NCBI GenBank assembly: GCA_002412765.1
Contig: DHVR01000069.1
Location: 60,683 to 122,471 of the forward strand
From: Leptolinea sp. UBA5203
Lineage (GTDB): Bacteria; Chloroflexota; Anaerolineae; Anaerolineales; Anaerolineaceae
Length of the DNA: 61,789 bases
Reading direction: 5' to 3'
Shown here piece by piece: positions 8,444 to 17,563 of the stretch. The translations under genes were made by a program, and so were the position numbers. Position 1 is the stretch's first letter, and each line of letters opens with the position of its first letter. Under the pieces are notes generated by a model. It saw only the letters and a list, made by a program, of their open reading frames with translations. It was not told the origin of the DNA and ran no database searches.

Positions 8444-9463
8444 CTAATGCAAAAACATTGCATCGCCGAAGGAGAAGAATCGATATCTTTCGGCGATTGC
8501 CGTTTTATACGCCGCATCGATTCGATCTTTTCCGGCAAAGGCACTGACCAGCATCAACAGGGTGGATTTGGGTAAATGGAAATTGGTGACCATGGCATCT
8601 ACAACCTTGAAAGTGTATCCCGGCAAAATAAACAAATCCGTATCCCCTTGATAAGGCATAACAATTTCACTGGATGAAGCTTGCCGTGCGGCGCTCTCCA
8701 GGGTTCGGACAGAAGTCGTCCCCACAGCAATCACCCGCTTTCCGGCAGCTTTCGTTTCCCGCACAAGGTGAGCGGTTTGTTCGTCCAGTTCACACCATTC
8801 TTTATGAATGAGATGTTCCCGTGGATCCTCTTCCATCACCGGAGCAAAAGTATCCAGCCCTACATGCAGGGTGACCTGGGCAAACCGTATCCCTTTGGCT
8901 CGCACAGAGGCCAGCAGCTCGTCCGTAAAATGCAGCCCGGCAGTCGGAGCCGCTGCGGACCCGGGGGTTTGGGCAAAGACAGTCTGGTAGCGGTCGGGAG
9001 TCCTCAAACGCTCATGAATATATGGCGGTAAGGGCATTTCACCGGCAAGGTCTAAAAAGGATTCGATGGGGCTATCAAAACAAACCGTGCGTTTAGCTCC
9101 TAGCAATTCTTCCACAACTACACCGTGCGGTCCGTTTTCAACGGTAAATTCGCGCCCCACTCCCATTTTTTTGCCCCCAATCAGACATTCCCAGTGGATT
9201 TCATTCATTCGTCTTAAAAGCAATAACTCCACCCTGCCGCCGCTCTTTTTACGGGCATGAATGCGGGCAGGGATCACCTTGGTGTGGTTCAAGACCAATA
9301 AATCACCCGCTTGGAGCAAAGCTTCGAGATCATAAAAATGCCGGTGAATGATCTCACCGGTTTGCCTGTCCATATCCATCAGTCGGGAGTTGTGGCGGGG
9401 TTCAATAGGCGTCTGAGCAATCAGTTCCTGCGGTAATCCATAATCAAAATCAGTTGTCTTCAC
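8444..9463 (-). CDS. queA: S-adenosylmethionine:tRNA ribosyltransferase-isomerase
   Basis: Transfers and rearranges the ribosyl part of SAM onto preQ1 in tRNA to give epoxyqueuosine. About 339 aa, normal length. The start is placed at GTG 9463 because the family begins MKTxDFDYxLP and here reads (V)KTTDFDYGLP; a longer in-frame start at 9526 lies inside ruvB. Conserved stretches include PQELIAQTP, LLVLNHTKVIPARI, GRVELLLLR, AAPTAGLHFT, HVGLDTFAPV and FHLPKSTLLMLVSAFAG. It overlaps the 3' end of ruvB by 14 bases, so the two are co-transcribed and probably coupled. No preQ1 riboswitch is seen here. Confidence 0.96.
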   Translation of the reverse strand: MKTTDFDYGLPQELIAQTPIEPRHNSRLMDMDRQTGEIIHRHFYDLEALLQAGDLLVLNHTKVIPARIHARKKSGGRVELLLLRRMNEIHWECLIGGKKMGVGREFTVENGPHGVVVEELLGAKRTVCFDSPIESFLDLAGEMPLPPYIHERLRTPDRYQTVFAQTPGSAAAPTAGLHFTDELLASVRAKGIRFAQVTLHVGLDTFAPVMEEDPREHLIHKEWCELDEQTAHLVRETKAAGKRVIAVGTTSVRTLESAARQASSSEIVMPYQGDTDLFILPGYTFKVVDAMVTNFHLPKSTLLMLVSAFAGKDRIDAAYKTAIAERYRFFSFGDAMFLH

Positions 9464-10493
9464 GATTAAATAAACCTGGTTGTTGTTGTGTCGTTTGATA
9501 GTGAATCCCCAGATGGCTGTAGGCACGCTCGGTGGCTACCCTGCCCTGAGGCGTTCGGCTAAGAAAACCGAGCTGCAATAAATACGGTTCCACCACATCC
9601 ATGATGGTATCCTGTTCTTCACTGATCGAGGCCGCAATAGTGTTTAACCCCACCGGGCCGCCGTGGTATTTTTCAATGATAGTCAATAAAACCCTGCGGT
9701 CCAAATCATCCAGCCCAAGGTAATCCACGCGCAATAAATCCAATGCATCCGCAGCCACCTGATTATCAATCAAACCGTTGGCCCGTACCTGGGCAAAATC
9801 CCGTACCCGCCGCAGCAGCCGCAAGGCCACCCGCGGGGTACCGCGGGCACGCCGGGCAATTTCAGAAATCCCCAAAGGTTGGGCTTCCACCTGAAACAGG
9901 CCGGTTGCACGTTTTACGATGGCTTCCATGGCTGGCTGATCATAGTACTCAAGGCGATAAACAGCCCCAAAACGCGCCCGCAGCGGTGCACTGACCATAG
10001 CAGGTCGGGTAGTGGCGCCAATCACGGTAAAGTGCGGTAAATTCAATCGGATGGATTTGGCAGACGGTCCCTTGCCGATGACAATATCCAGGGCAAAATC
10101 TTCCATGGCCGGGTAGAGCACTTCTTCTACCGCCTTACCCAGTCGATGAATCTCATCAATAAACAAAATATCCCCGGCCTTCAAATTGGTTAAAATCGCG
10201 GCCAAATCACCGGCCCGTTCAATGGCAGGTCCGGAGGTAACCCGAATTTGCACGCCCATTTCATTGGAAAGGACATGAGCCAGGGTGGTTTTACCCAATC
10301 CGGGCGGGCCATAAAACAATACATGGTCCAAAGATTCCGCTCGCTGCCTTGCGGCTTCAATCAGAATGCTCAGATTTTCTTTGACATGATCCTGACCAAT
10401 CAATTCAGCCAAAGTCCTGGGACGAATGCCAGGTTCCACGGCTTCATCGGAGTTGGACGCGGGGTTAATTAATCTGTTTTCGACGGGGCTCAT
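9450..10493 (-). CDS. ruvB: Holliday junction branch-migration helicase RuvB
   Basis: 347 aa from ATG 10493. AAA+ motor of the RuvABC resolvasome: Walker A GPPGLGKT, Walker B FIDEIHRLGK, sensor I GATTRPAMVSAPLRARFG, arginine finger region RARFG, and the C-terminal winged helix (YLLQLGFLSRTPQGRVAT). The ATG at 10493 is preferred over upstream in-frame starts at 10502 and 10568, because a TATAAT lies only 7 bases upstream of it and the family N-terminus fits. That spacing leaves no room for a Shine-Dalgarno, so the mRNA may be leaderless. ruvA and ruvC are not nearby. Confidence 0.96.
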   Translation of the reverse strand: MSPVENRLINPASNSDEAVEPGIRPRTLAELIGQDHVKENLSILIEAARQRAESLDHVLFYGPPGLGKTTLAHVLSNEMGVQIRVTSGPAIERAGDLAAILTNLKAGDILFIDEIHRLGKAVEEVLYPAMEDFALDIVIGKGPSAKSIRLNLPHFTVIGATTRPAMVSAPLRARFGAVYRLEYYDQPAMEAIVKRATGLFQVEAQPLGISEIARRARGTPRVALRLLRRVRDFAQVRANGLIDNQVAADALDLLRVDYLGLDDLDRRVLLTIIEKYHGGPVGLNTIAASISEEQDTIMDVVEPYLLQLGFLSRTPQGRVATERAYSHLGIHYQTTQQQPGLFNREDN

Positions 10494-10500
10494 GAGCACC

Positions 10501-10529
10501 ATTATACCGCATCCGGCCGGTGATCGAAA
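10501..10529 (-). promoter_or_regulatory. ruvB-queA promoter placed for leaderless mRNA
   Basis: Minus-strand TTTCGA (10529-10524), 17-base spacer, TATAAT (10506-10501). The start site would fall at about 10494, next to the A of the ruvB ATG (10493). Confidence 0.55.
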
Positions 10530-10562
10530 TTTATTTACTAGAAATCCATCCGCATTCCGATG

Positions 10563-10591
10563 TTTCAAGAATAATCAAGAAAGGCTATAAT
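10563..10591 (+). promoter_or_regulatory. upp promoter
   Basis: TTTCAA (10563-10568), 17-base spacer, TATAAT (10586-10591). It is followed by a short leader with CGGAG 7-8 bases before the upp ATG. Confidence 0.65.
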
Positions 10592-10619
10592 GGGAGAAGA
10601 CTACTAACCGGAGCGATTT

Positions 10620-11246
10620 ATGTCAAATATTCACGTATCAAATCATCCCCTTGTTGCCCATAAACTTTGGTTCCTGCGAAATCAGGAAACCAAGCCGAAG
10701 AAATTCCGTGAAATCGTACGGGAGTTGGCCAGCTTATTAACCTATGAAGCCACTATGGACTTGCTCACCCTGGATACAGAAGTCCAAACCCCCATGGGGA
10801 TTGCCAAAGCCAAAGTTTTAGAGGAAAAAATCGGCCTGGTGCCCATTCTGCGCGCCGGATTAGGTATGGTGGAAGGCGTCTGGGAATTGATGCCCTCCGC
10901 AGAAGTCTGGCATATTGGCATTTATCGGGATGAAAACACGCTGAAACCCGTGGAATATTACAACAAATTACCCATCGCTCCAACCGTATCCATGTGTTTG
11001 ATCCTGGATCCGATGCTGGCAACCGGCGGTTCCGCTGTAGCAACCGTGGACGTGTTAAAACGCTGGGGTGTGAGCAAAATTAAATTTGTAGGTTTAATTG
11101 GTGCTCCCGAAGGCATCGCCGCCATGCAGAAACATCACCCGGATGTACCCATTTATCTGGCCGCCATTGATGACCATCTTAATGATATTGGTTACATTGT
11201 TCCCGGCCTCGGGGATGCAGGGGATCGTCAGTTTGGCACGGCATAA
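10620..11246 (+). CDS. upp: Uracil phosphoribosyltransferase
   Basis: Pyrimidine salvage enzyme making UMP from uracil and PRPP; 208 aa, the normal length. The PRPP-binding loop is DPMLATGGSA, and the uracil-binding C-terminal motif is GDAGDRQFGTA. The N-terminal HPLVAHKL and the ILRAGLGMVEG segment are typical. It has its own promoter and a CGGAG ribosome site. The next gene follows after 111 bases with a separate promoter, so upp is probably monocistronic. Confidence 0.97.
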   Translation: MSNIHVSNHPLVAHKLWFLRNQETKPKKFREIVRELASLLTYEATMDLLTLDTEVQTPMGIAKAKVLEEKIGLVPILRAGLGMVEGVWELMPSAEVWHIGIYRDENTLKPVEYYNKLPIAPTVSMCLILDPMLATGGSAVATVDVLKRWGVSKIKFVGLIGAPEGIAAMQKHHPDVPIYLAAIDDHLNDIGYIVPGLGDAGDRQFGTA

Positions 11247-11299
11247 ATCAAGAGTCTCACTTTCACACTTTTAGATTAACCAGCCAGGTTTTTCATTAA

Positions 11300-11329
11300 T
11301 TGGTATTCTCATCCGGGTTCTGGTAAGAT
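11300..11329 (+). promoter_or_regulatory. Promoter of the ThiF-like/PIG-L pair
   Basis: TTGGTA (11300-11305), 18-base spacer and TGG-extended -10 TAAGAT (11324-11329). A leader with AAGGAAATTGAG precedes the ATG at 11358. Confidence 0.55.
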
Positions 11330-11357
11330 GACCTTTCTTCAAGGAAATTGAGATCCT

Positions 11358-12119
11358 ATGCAAAACCGCCTATCAGATCATGAAATGGAGCGTTATTCCC
11401 GTCATATTCACCTGCCTGGGATTGGGGTGGAAGGTCAGATCAAGTTGAAATCATCCTCCGCTCTGTTAATTGGGGTGGGTGGGTTAGGTTCAGCCATTTC
11501 CCAATATCTGATCGCAGCCGGCATTGGCCGCCTTGGTATCGTGGATTCAGACGTAGTCGATCTTTCTAACTTGCAGCGCCAGACGATTCACCGCACCCAG
11601 GATCAGGGCCTATCCAAAGTGGAGAGTGCCCGCCGATTTTTAAATGCGCTGAATCCTCATTCACAAATCGACACCTATTCTAAATATTTTGATCTTAATA
11701 ATGGCGCTGAAATCGCCGCTCCTTATGATTATTTAATCGACGGCTCAGATAATTTGCTCACCCGATATTGGATTAACGAGATAGCCGTTCGTCAGGGAAA
11801 ACCCTATATTTACGGCGCCATATACCAATTTGAAGGGCAGGTCAGCGTCTTTGATGCCAAACTTGGCCCCTGCTATCAATGTCTTTTTGATAAACCGCCA
11901 ACCTCTGAACCGCAGAAGAATTCACAGGATCTGGGCGTGTTTGGAGCCATCCCTGGCATAATTGGCTCACTGGAAACCACGGAAGTTCTTAAACTGATTC
12001 TTGATTTGGGGGAACCCCTGATCGGAAAATTATTAATGGTGGATACCTTAACCATGCAAACGCAGTTGGTTAAGCTTAAGAAACATGCCGCATGTCCCAT
12101 CTGCGGCACAAAGGATTAA
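11358..12119 (+). CDS. ThiF/MoeB/HesA-family E1-like adenylyltransferase
   Basis: 253 aa, the size of MoeB and ThiF. The nucleotide loop is GVGGLGS near residue 40, adenylation residues lie in ERYSRHI and NLQRQT, and Asp sits in DGSDNLLTRY. Two zinc-binding pairs are CYQC and CPIC. The family adenylates the C-terminal Gly of a ubiquitin-like sulfur carrier (MoaD or ThiS). The Cys found in ThiF before the GVFGAIPGIIGSL helix is absent, which makes MoeB-like or general carrier activation more likely than classical ThiF chemistry. No carrier gene is adjacent. Its stop lies 4 bases before the PIG-L start. Confidence 0.88.
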   Translation: MQNRLSDHEMERYSRHIHLPGIGVEGQIKLKSSSALLIGVGGLGSAISQYLIAAGIGRLGIVDSDVVDLSNLQRQTIHRTQDQGLSKVESARRFLNALNPHSQIDTYSKYFDLNNGAEIAAPYDYLIDGSDNLLTRYWINEIAVRQGKPYIYGAIYQFEGQVSVFDAKLGPCYQCLFDKPPTSEPQKNSQDLGVFGAIPGIIGSLETTEVLKLILDLGEPLIGKLLMVDTLTMQTQLVKLKKHAACPICGTKD

Positions 12120-12123
12120 TGGT

Positions 12124-12996
12124 ATGCAGCTCACAAACGAATCAAAAAAAAATACCCTTCTAGCCGTCTTAGCCCATCCGGATGATGAATCCTTTGGCAT
12201 TGGCGGTACTTTGGCCTATTACTCCCGACATGGAGTAAATGTGGAACTGGTTTGCGCCACCAAAGGGGAAGTCGGTGAAATGGAACCGCAATTCATGCAG
12301 GAAAATATGACTTCTGCAGATGTGCGCGTCAATGAACTGCGCTGTGCAGCCGGGATTTTGGGCATCTCGAAGATTCATTTTCTGGAGTACCGCGATTCCG
12401 GGATGAGTGGCTCCATCGAAAACCAGCACCCCCAGGCGCTTTGCAATCAACCCGTGGAGAAAGTGGCCCATCAGGTGGCGGAGATCATCCGCAATGTTAA
12501 GCCCGATGTCGTGATCACTTTCGACCCGATTGGCGGATACCGGCATCCTGACCATATTGCCATTCATCATGCCACCGTGCTGGCTTACAAACTCGCGGCA
12601 GATGCATCCGTACCTATTAATCAACTGCCAGCTTTTAATTCCAGCAAACTGATTTACAGCACCTTCCCCAAAGGCATGATGCGCTGGATGATCCACTTGA
12701 TGAAATTAACAGGCAAGGACCCATCCCGTTTTGGCAAAAATGAGGATATTGACCTGACCTCCATTGCCTCAGTAACTTTTCCTATCCACTACCGTATCAA
12801 CTATGGCAGTGTCGCCAAGGAAAGGGACGCAGCAGCAATCTGCCACGCCAGCCAGGGCGGCGGAGGCATCTCTAGCGGATTGCTCGGTTTTTTCCGCAGG
12901 TTCCTCACCCCTTATGAAACCTTCATGCAAGCCCAGCCGGAATTCACATCCAAACGCCCGTTGAAAGATCTTTTTGCAGGTTTGAACGGACACTGA
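12124..12996 (+). CDS. PIG-L/LmbE-family N-acetylglucosaminyl deacetylase
   Basis: 290 aa from ATG 12124, which has AAAGGA about 10 bases upstream; a longer in-frame start at 12085 lies inside the previous gene. Zinc ligands are visible in AHPDDE near the N-terminus and in HPDH later, plus Asp in TFDPIGGYRHPDH. Enzymes of this family remove acetyl groups from N-acetylglucosamine-type conjugates in thiol (mycothiol, bacillithiol) or glycolipid biosynthesis. Substrate unknown here. The link to an E1-like sulfur-transfer gene could mean sulfur or thiol metabolism, but this is only suggestive. Confidence 0.88.
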   Translation: MQLTNESKKNTLLAVLAHPDDESFGIGGTLAYYSRHGVNVELVCATKGEVGEMEPQFMQENMTSADVRVNELRCAAGILGISKIHFLEYRDSGMSGSIENQHPQALCNQPVEKVAHQVAEIIRNVKPDVVITFDPIGGYRHPDHIAIHHATVLAYKLAADASVPINQLPAFNSSKLIYSTFPKGMMRWMIHLMKLTGKDPSRFGKNEDIDLTSIASVTFPIHYRINYGSVAKERDAAAICHASQGGGGISSGLLGFFRRFLTPYETFMQAQPEFTSKRPLKDLFAGLNGH

Positions 12997-13017
12997 TTTT
13001 TTTTACCCATTTAATAC

Positions 13018-13058
13018 AAAAAGACCTGCTAGATTTCTTCTCTCCGGCAGGTCTTTTA
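13018..13058. terminator. Bidirectional terminator between PIG-L gene and clpB
   Basis: Arms aaaaagacctgc (13018-13029) and gcaggtctttta (13047-13058). The A-rich and T-rich flanks let it serve both converging genes. Confidence 0.85.
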
Positions 13059-13076
13059 TTACCCTATAAATATTGC

Positions 13077-15677
13077 TTAGCTGCCATCCTCATCAATCAC
13101 TTCGCCTTCCAGGATGGATTCAAACATCAGGCCATGCTCATCGGCATCCACTCGAATGGTTTCCCCGATATGGAAATCACCCGCCAGAATTTTAAGCGCC
13201 AAGGCATCTTGAATCTCGCGTTGGATGGCCCGTTTCAAAGGCCGTGCCCCGTAATTTGGATCATAGCCAATCGCCGCCAGATGAGCCAAAGCAGCCGGCG
13301 TTACATCCAGGCCATATCCTTTCTCTTGGAGCATTTTCTTGAGCCGCGCTAACTGAATCACCACGATTTTTTCCAAATCCTTGGGCAGCAGGGGATGAAA
13401 CACCAGGATTTCATCCACCCGGTTTAAAAATTCCGGACGGAAATGTGCCTGCAGCACTTGCTGAACATCCTCGCGCTGGACGGAATCATTGCCATTCAGC
13501 CAGAGCGCACTGCCAAGGTTGCTGGTCATGATCACCACCGTATTGCGGAAATCCACCGTCCTGCCCTGGCCGTCCGTCAGGCGGCCGTCATCCAGTAATT
13601 GCAGTAATACATTAAAAATTTCCGGATGCGCCTTTTCAATCTCATCAAACAGCACCACACTATACGGCCGGCGTCGGACGGCTTCGGTCAATTGACCGCC
13701 TTCGTCGTAGCCGACATATCCTGGAGGCGCACCGATCAAACGCGAGACGGTATGCTTTTCCTGGTACTCGCTCATATCGATACGGATCATGGCATGCTCA
13801 TCATCAAACAGAAACGCTGCCAGGGCTCTGGCTAGTTCGGTCTTTCCCACGCCGGTAGGCCCCAGGAATATAAAGGAACCAATCGGCCGGTCAGGGTCCT
13901 GCAAACCGGAACGGGAACGGCGAACTGCATTGGAAACCGACTGAACCGCTTCTTCCTGCCCAATCACTCGTTGATGCAGGCGTTCTTCCATGTGCAGCAG
14001 TTTTTGAATTTCACCTTCCAGTAAATTACTGACCGGGATGGAGGTCCAGCGGGAGACAATTTCGGCGATCTCCTCCGCATCCACTTCCTCTTTTAGCAAA
14101 GCGCCTTCTTTTTGCAGCTGCTGCAAACGGGCTTCGGCTGCCGCACGGCGGGTCTGCAATTCCGGCAGTTCTCCATAACGAATCCGGGCCGCCTTTTCCA
14201 GGTCTGATACCCGTTCTGCCGTCTCCATTTCCAACTTTGTCGCTTCACTGCGCTCCTTTATTTCCTGCAGCTCGGTAATGGCCTGTTTTTCGGTTTGCCA
14301 GCGCGTCTTTAGTTCAAAGGATCGTTCCTTGAGATTGGCCAGTGATTCTTCAATCTTGGTCAGGCGCTCATGCGAGGCTTTATCTTTCTCTTTTTGCAGC
14401 GCTTGGCGTTCAATTTCCAACTGCATGATCTGGCGATCCACTTCATCCAATGCCAGCGGCTTGGAATCAATTTCCGTACGCAGCCGCGCAGCAGCTTCAT
14501 CGATCAGGTCAATGGCCTTGTCAGGCAAAAAACGATCGGTGATATAGCGGTTGGATAAAGTCGCCGCGGCAATCACTGCGGAGTCAGTAATCCGCACGCC
14601 ATGATGCACCTCATAACGCTCTTTCAAGCCGCGTAATATACTGATTGTGTCTTCCACACTGGGTTCGGCAATCACGACCGGCTGAAAACGTCGTTCCAGC
14701 GCCGGGTCTTTTTCAATATACTTGCGATATTCATTCAGAGTGGTGGCGCCAATCAAATGCAGCTCACCGCGAGCCAGCATGGGTTTTAACATGTTGCTGG
14801 CATCCATCGAGCCTTCCGCCGCGCCGGCGCCCACCACGGTGTGCATTTCATCCACGAACAGCACAATCTCGCCTTCCGAGGATGTGATCTCGGCCAATAC
14901 TGCTTTCAGACGTTCTTCAAACTCACCGCGGAACTTGGCTCCAGCCACCAGCGCGCCCATATCCAATTGGATTAGGCGTTTGCGTTTCAATCCTTCCGGG
15001 ACATCGCCTTTGACCATGCGCTGCGCCAGCCCTTCCACAATGGCCGTCTTGCCCACGCCTGGCTCCCCGATCAGAGCCGGGTTGTTTTTTGTCCGCCGGG
15101 ATAAAATCTGAATCACCCGGCGTACTTCCTCATCCCGCCCAATCACCGGGTCCAGTTTGCCCTGCCGGGCGGCTGCGGTTAAGTCGAGGCCGTATTTCGC
15201 CAGGGCTTCGTAGGTTGCCTCTGGATTTTGACTGGTGACACGCTGCGTGCCCCGCACCTCTTTCAGCGTGCGCAGGATACTGTCCTTGGTGATGCCGTAT
15301 TGTTCCAAACGCTTGGCTTCAGAGCTTTCGGTTAGTCCCAGTAATAAGTGTTCCGCCGAAACATACTCATCACCCATCCCTTTGGCATACCGTTCAGCCG
15401 CTTTCAGCACTCCTCCGGTAGGTTGGGAGAGTCCAGCATCCATGTTACCCCCGTATACCTTCGGCAGTAATTCTAATGCTTTCTGGATTTCTTCCAGCAA
15501 ACCTGCGGTACTTCCGGATATTTTTGTCACCACAGCGGCGGCTACCCCGTCGGGTTGCTCCAACAAGGCGGTTAATAAATGCAGCGGCTCAATGGCCTGA
15601 TGATTTAAAGTAGACGCAATTTCTTTGCTTTGAAAAACTGCTTCTTGTGCTTTTTGGGTATATCGTTCAAAGTTCAT
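13077..15677 (-). CDS. clpB: ClpB disaggregase
   Basis: 866 aa, full length. Hexameric AAA+ chaperone that works with DnaK to pull proteins out of aggregates. Two Clp-N repeats come first (about 1-150), then NBD1 with Walker A GEPGVGKT near 204 and Walker B VLFVDEMHT. The long coiled-coil middle domain (about 400-530) separates ClpB from ClpA and ClpC. NBD2 has Walker A GPTGVGKT near 605 and VVLFDEIEKAHPE; a conserved C-terminal D2 lid follows (YGARPLKRAI). GGAGGGG precedes the ATG. I looked for a CIRCE element (TTAGCACTC-N9-GAGTGCTAA) in the 190 bases upstream and did not find one, so its heat control is unclear. Confidence 0.98.
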   Translation of the reverse strand: MNFERYTQKAQEAVFQSKEIASTLNHQAIEPLHLLTALLEQPDGVAAAVVTKISGSTAGLLEEIQKALELLPKVYGGNMDAGLSQPTGGVLKAAERYAKGMGDEYVSAEHLLLGLTESSEAKRLEQYGITKDSILRTLKEVRGTQRVTSQNPEATYEALAKYGLDLTAAARQGKLDPVIGRDEEVRRVIQILSRRTKNNPALIGEPGVGKTAIVEGLAQRMVKGDVPEGLKRKRLIQLDMGALVAGAKFRGEFEERLKAVLAEITSSEGEIVLFVDEMHTVVGAGAAEGSMDASNMLKPMLARGELHLIGATTLNEYRKYIEKDPALERRFQPVVIAEPSVEDTISILRGLKERYEVHHGVRITDSAVIAAATLSNRYITDRFLPDKAIDLIDEAAARLRTEIDSKPLALDEVDRQIMQLEIERQALQKEKDKASHERLTKIEESLANLKERSFELKTRWQTEKQAITELQEIKERSEATKLEMETAERVSDLEKAARIRYGELPELQTRRAAAEARLQQLQKEGALLKEEVDAEEIAEIVSRWTSIPVSNLLEGEIQKLLHMEERLHQRVIGQEEAVQSVSNAVRRSRSGLQDPDRPIGSFIFLGPTGVGKTELARALAAFLFDDEHAMIRIDMSEYQEKHTVSRLIGAPPGYVGYDEGGQLTEAVRRRPYSVVLFDEIEKAHPEIFNVLLQLLDDGRLTDGQGRTVDFRNTVVIMTSNLGSALWLNGNDSVQREDVQQVLQAHFRPEFLNRVDEILVFHPLLPKDLEKIVVIQLARLKKMLQEKGYGLDVTPAALAHLAAIGYDPNYGARPLKRAIQREIQDALALKILAGDFHIGETIRVDADEHGLMFESILEGEVIDEDGS

Positions 15678-15813
15678 AAACCCCTCCAGTAAACCTATTA
15701 ATCATATTCTACAACTAATTTCTTATTCTTTTTAAGCATATCGAACCCACATCAAAAATGTGTATGCGATGTGTTAATAATTGATCAACAAATACGTTGT
15801 GACAATAAATAGC

Positions 15814-15847
15814 AAAAAGCAGGTTGTTCCCAAAGAAACAACCTGCT
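15814..15847 (-). terminator. Terminator of tpiA
   Basis: Arms agcaggttgtt (15818-15828) and aacaacctgct (15837-15847), loop of 8. Read on the minus strand it ends in a T run, 26 bases after the tpiA stop. Confidence 0.85.
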
Positions 15848-15872
15848 CAGAACCTTTATTATATTGAAATTT

Positions 15873-16634
15873 CTATTTTGCCGCAGCTGCTTCAACAATA
15901 GCGGTAAAATCTTCTGCTTTCAGGGAAGCGCCGCCCACCAGGGCGCCGTCGATATCGGATTGGCCGAAATATTCGCGGGCATTGGAGCCTTTAACAGAAC
16001 CGCCGTATAAAATCCGAATGGATTCGGCAACGGTGTTGCCAAACAGGGCTTTCAATTGAGCACGCACTACACCGCCGATGACATTATTAGCATCTTCAGC
16101 CGTGGCAGCCCGACCCGTGCCAATGGCCCAAATCGGTTCGTAGGCCACCACAATCTTGCCTGCTTCGGCTTCGGAGAGCCCTTCCAAACCGAATTTGATC
16201 TGGCGGGTTAAAACCTCCGCGGTTTTTCCGGCTTCATTCTCGGCCAGAGTCTCGCCGATGCAGAAGATGGGGGTAATTTTTACTTTGAGCGCAGCTTTGA
16301 TTTTCTTGTTGACAGTCTGATCGGTCTCCGCAAAATACTCGCGCCGCTCGGAATGACCCAGAATGACATAATTGCAAAATTCCTGCACCATGGCGGGGGA
16401 TAACTCGCCAGTGAAAGCGCCGGCATCTTCCCAGTGCATGTTTTGTGCACCCAGACCAATGGTGCTCTCATCCAGAATCGCCGATACCGGCAGCAAGGCT
16501 GTTGCAGGAGGGCAAACAACTCGTTCCACCGAAGGATAGGCGGCAAGAGTTTGACGTAATTTTGATACCAATTCGCAGGCTTCATCTACTGTCTTATTCA
16601 TTTTCCAGTTGCCCGCTATTAATGGCGTTCGCAT
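15873..16634 (-). CDS. tpiA: Triose-phosphate isomerase
   Basis: Interconverts dihydroxyacetone phosphate and glyceraldehyde 3-phosphate. 253 aa from ATG 16634, chosen because MRTPLIAGNWKMN is the family start and AGAGGTGAG lies just upstream; the open frame continues to 16739 without support. Active-site residues: Lys11 (GNWKMN), His94 (ILGHSERR), Glu166 (AYEPIWAIGTG). The phosphate-binding GGSVKGSN is near the C-terminus. Monocistronic, with its own terminator. Confidence 0.97.
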   Translation of the reverse strand: MRTPLIAGNWKMNKTVDEACELVSKLRQTLAAYPSVERVVCPPATALLPVSAILDESTIGLGAQNMHWEDAGAFTGELSPAMVQEFCNYVILGHSERREYFAETDQTVNKKIKAALKVKITPIFCIGETLAENEAGKTAEVLTRQIKFGLEGLSEAEAGKIVVAYEPIWAIGTGRAATAEDANNVIGGVVRAQLKALFGNTVAESIRILYGGSVKGSNAREYFGQSDIDGALVGGASLKAEDFTAIVEAAAAK

Positions 16635-16743
16635 AAACTCACCTCTTTTCAAATTAGTTGGATTATTGTTCTTCGATATCATAAGCCAGACCCCAAAATC
16701 ATTCGGGAGTGGCCTCATCTTCCATTCAAATCGTGCCAAAAAG

Positions 16744-16772
16744 ATATCACCTAATTAAAAATATTATGTCAA
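16744..16772 (-). promoter_or_regulatory. Possible tpiA promoter
   Basis: A consensus -35 TTGACA on the minus strand (16772-16767), 17-base spacer and a poor -10 TGATAT (16749-16744), giving a leader of roughly 100 bases. The rest of the gene-free stretch 16773-16984 holds no convincing ORF, only a small cccca/tgggg hairpin. Confidence 0.4.
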
Positions 16773-16984
16773 TTACCAGCCCCAAGGAGTGGGGTATGCT
16801 TACACTGCAGATATATAATCTGCCCCAATTTTTCATTCAACGCAAATGGCACTCTTAAATGATGGCATTCCGTTTTCTCCAGTAAGAGAATTGGTAGTTT
16901 CCAATATAATGGGATGCAGAGAATATGGTGTTGGCACTTAAAATGTATTTTACCAGAAAGGTGCCTTCCGTATATCCTTTAATT

Positions 16985-17012
16985 AAAAACGAGTGAGAAT
17001 TCTCACTCGTTT
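16985..17012 (-). terminator. Palindromic terminator of the OsmC gene
   Basis: Perfect 26-base palindrome (16987-17012; arm aaacgagtgagaa). Its minus-strand side is followed by TT, 24 bases after the OsmC stop. Confidence 0.75.
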
Positions 17013-17036
17013 GTCACAAAACTTAGAAGGAACTAT

Positions 17037-17438
17037 TTAGGCAGGATCGACAACCTTGGTAAATACATTAAACTTAGGCGGATTAGCCAGGTGCTTTTTG
17101 ACCGCACACAAATCCGCAGAACGGATCAGAGACTCATAATATTTGGCAGGAAATGATTCAGGAACCTGAATTTCCAGATCAATTAAATCCACCATGCCGC
17201 TTGCATTGTCCCGATTGACACGCTGAACAATGCGAATCCCTTCTGTGGGTAAATTTCGCTGCTGGCAAAATCCTAGCACATAGATCCCGGCACAGGTGCC
17301 GATAGAGGACAAAAATAATGCAAAGGGGGTTGGATCGGTTACTTCTTTACCCATTGTTGGTTGATCGGTTTTTACAGTCATTCCGCCAAAATGGGCGTCC
17401 ACTCTTGCCCCACCCGGAAAATCGATGATCATCTCCAT
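17037..17438 (-). CDS. OsmC-family protein
   Basis: 133 aa. OsmC/Ohr fold with cysteines C49 and C111 (SSIGTCAGIY and SADLCAVKKHL); the pair matches the two active-site positions used by the family to reduce organic hydroperoxides. C58 is an extra cysteine. The sequence is closer to the OsmC-like (YhfA-type) group than to Ohr, so the peroxide substrate is not certain. TGGAGAAG lies 4 bases before the ATG. Single gene, divergent from the cyclic-nucleotide-domain gene. Confidence 0.88.
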   Translation of the reverse strand: MEMIIDFPGGARVDAHFGGMTVKTDQPTMGKEVTDPTPFALFLSSIGTCAGIYVLGFCQQRNLPTEGIRIVQRVNRDNASGMVDLIDLEIQVPESFPAKYYESLIRSADLCAVKKHLANPPKFNVFTKVVDPA

Positions 17439-17450
17439 GATACTTCTCCA

Positions 17451-17478
17451 ATCTTACTAATTTTCTAATTTGATGCAA
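17451..17478 (-). promoter_or_regulatory. Promoter of the OsmC gene
   Basis: Minus-strand TTGCAT (17478-17473), 16-base spacer, TAAGAT (17456-17451). The predicted start near 17444 lies only about 6 bases from the ATG, partly inside the Shine-Dalgarno-like GGAG. Confidence 0.5.
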
Positions 17479-17563
17479 AGACTCTCAAAGGGTTACATTT
17501 TGCAATGAATTTCTCCCCCTGGCATCACCCATTCAGGATATCATTCACCATCGATAACAGTAT

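Noticed and set aside
10494..10568. Longer start of ruvB at 10568
   Set aside because: The promoter -10 lies inside this stretch and the extra residues do not match the family.
14278..15600. Several plus-strand ORFs of 60-130 aa opposite clpB
   Set aside because: They are antisense shadows of clpB, with no start signals or families.
15678..15870. CIRCE or HAIR heat-shock operator upstream of clpB
   Set aside because: No TTAGCACTC/GAGTGCTAA pair or similar inverted repeat was found.
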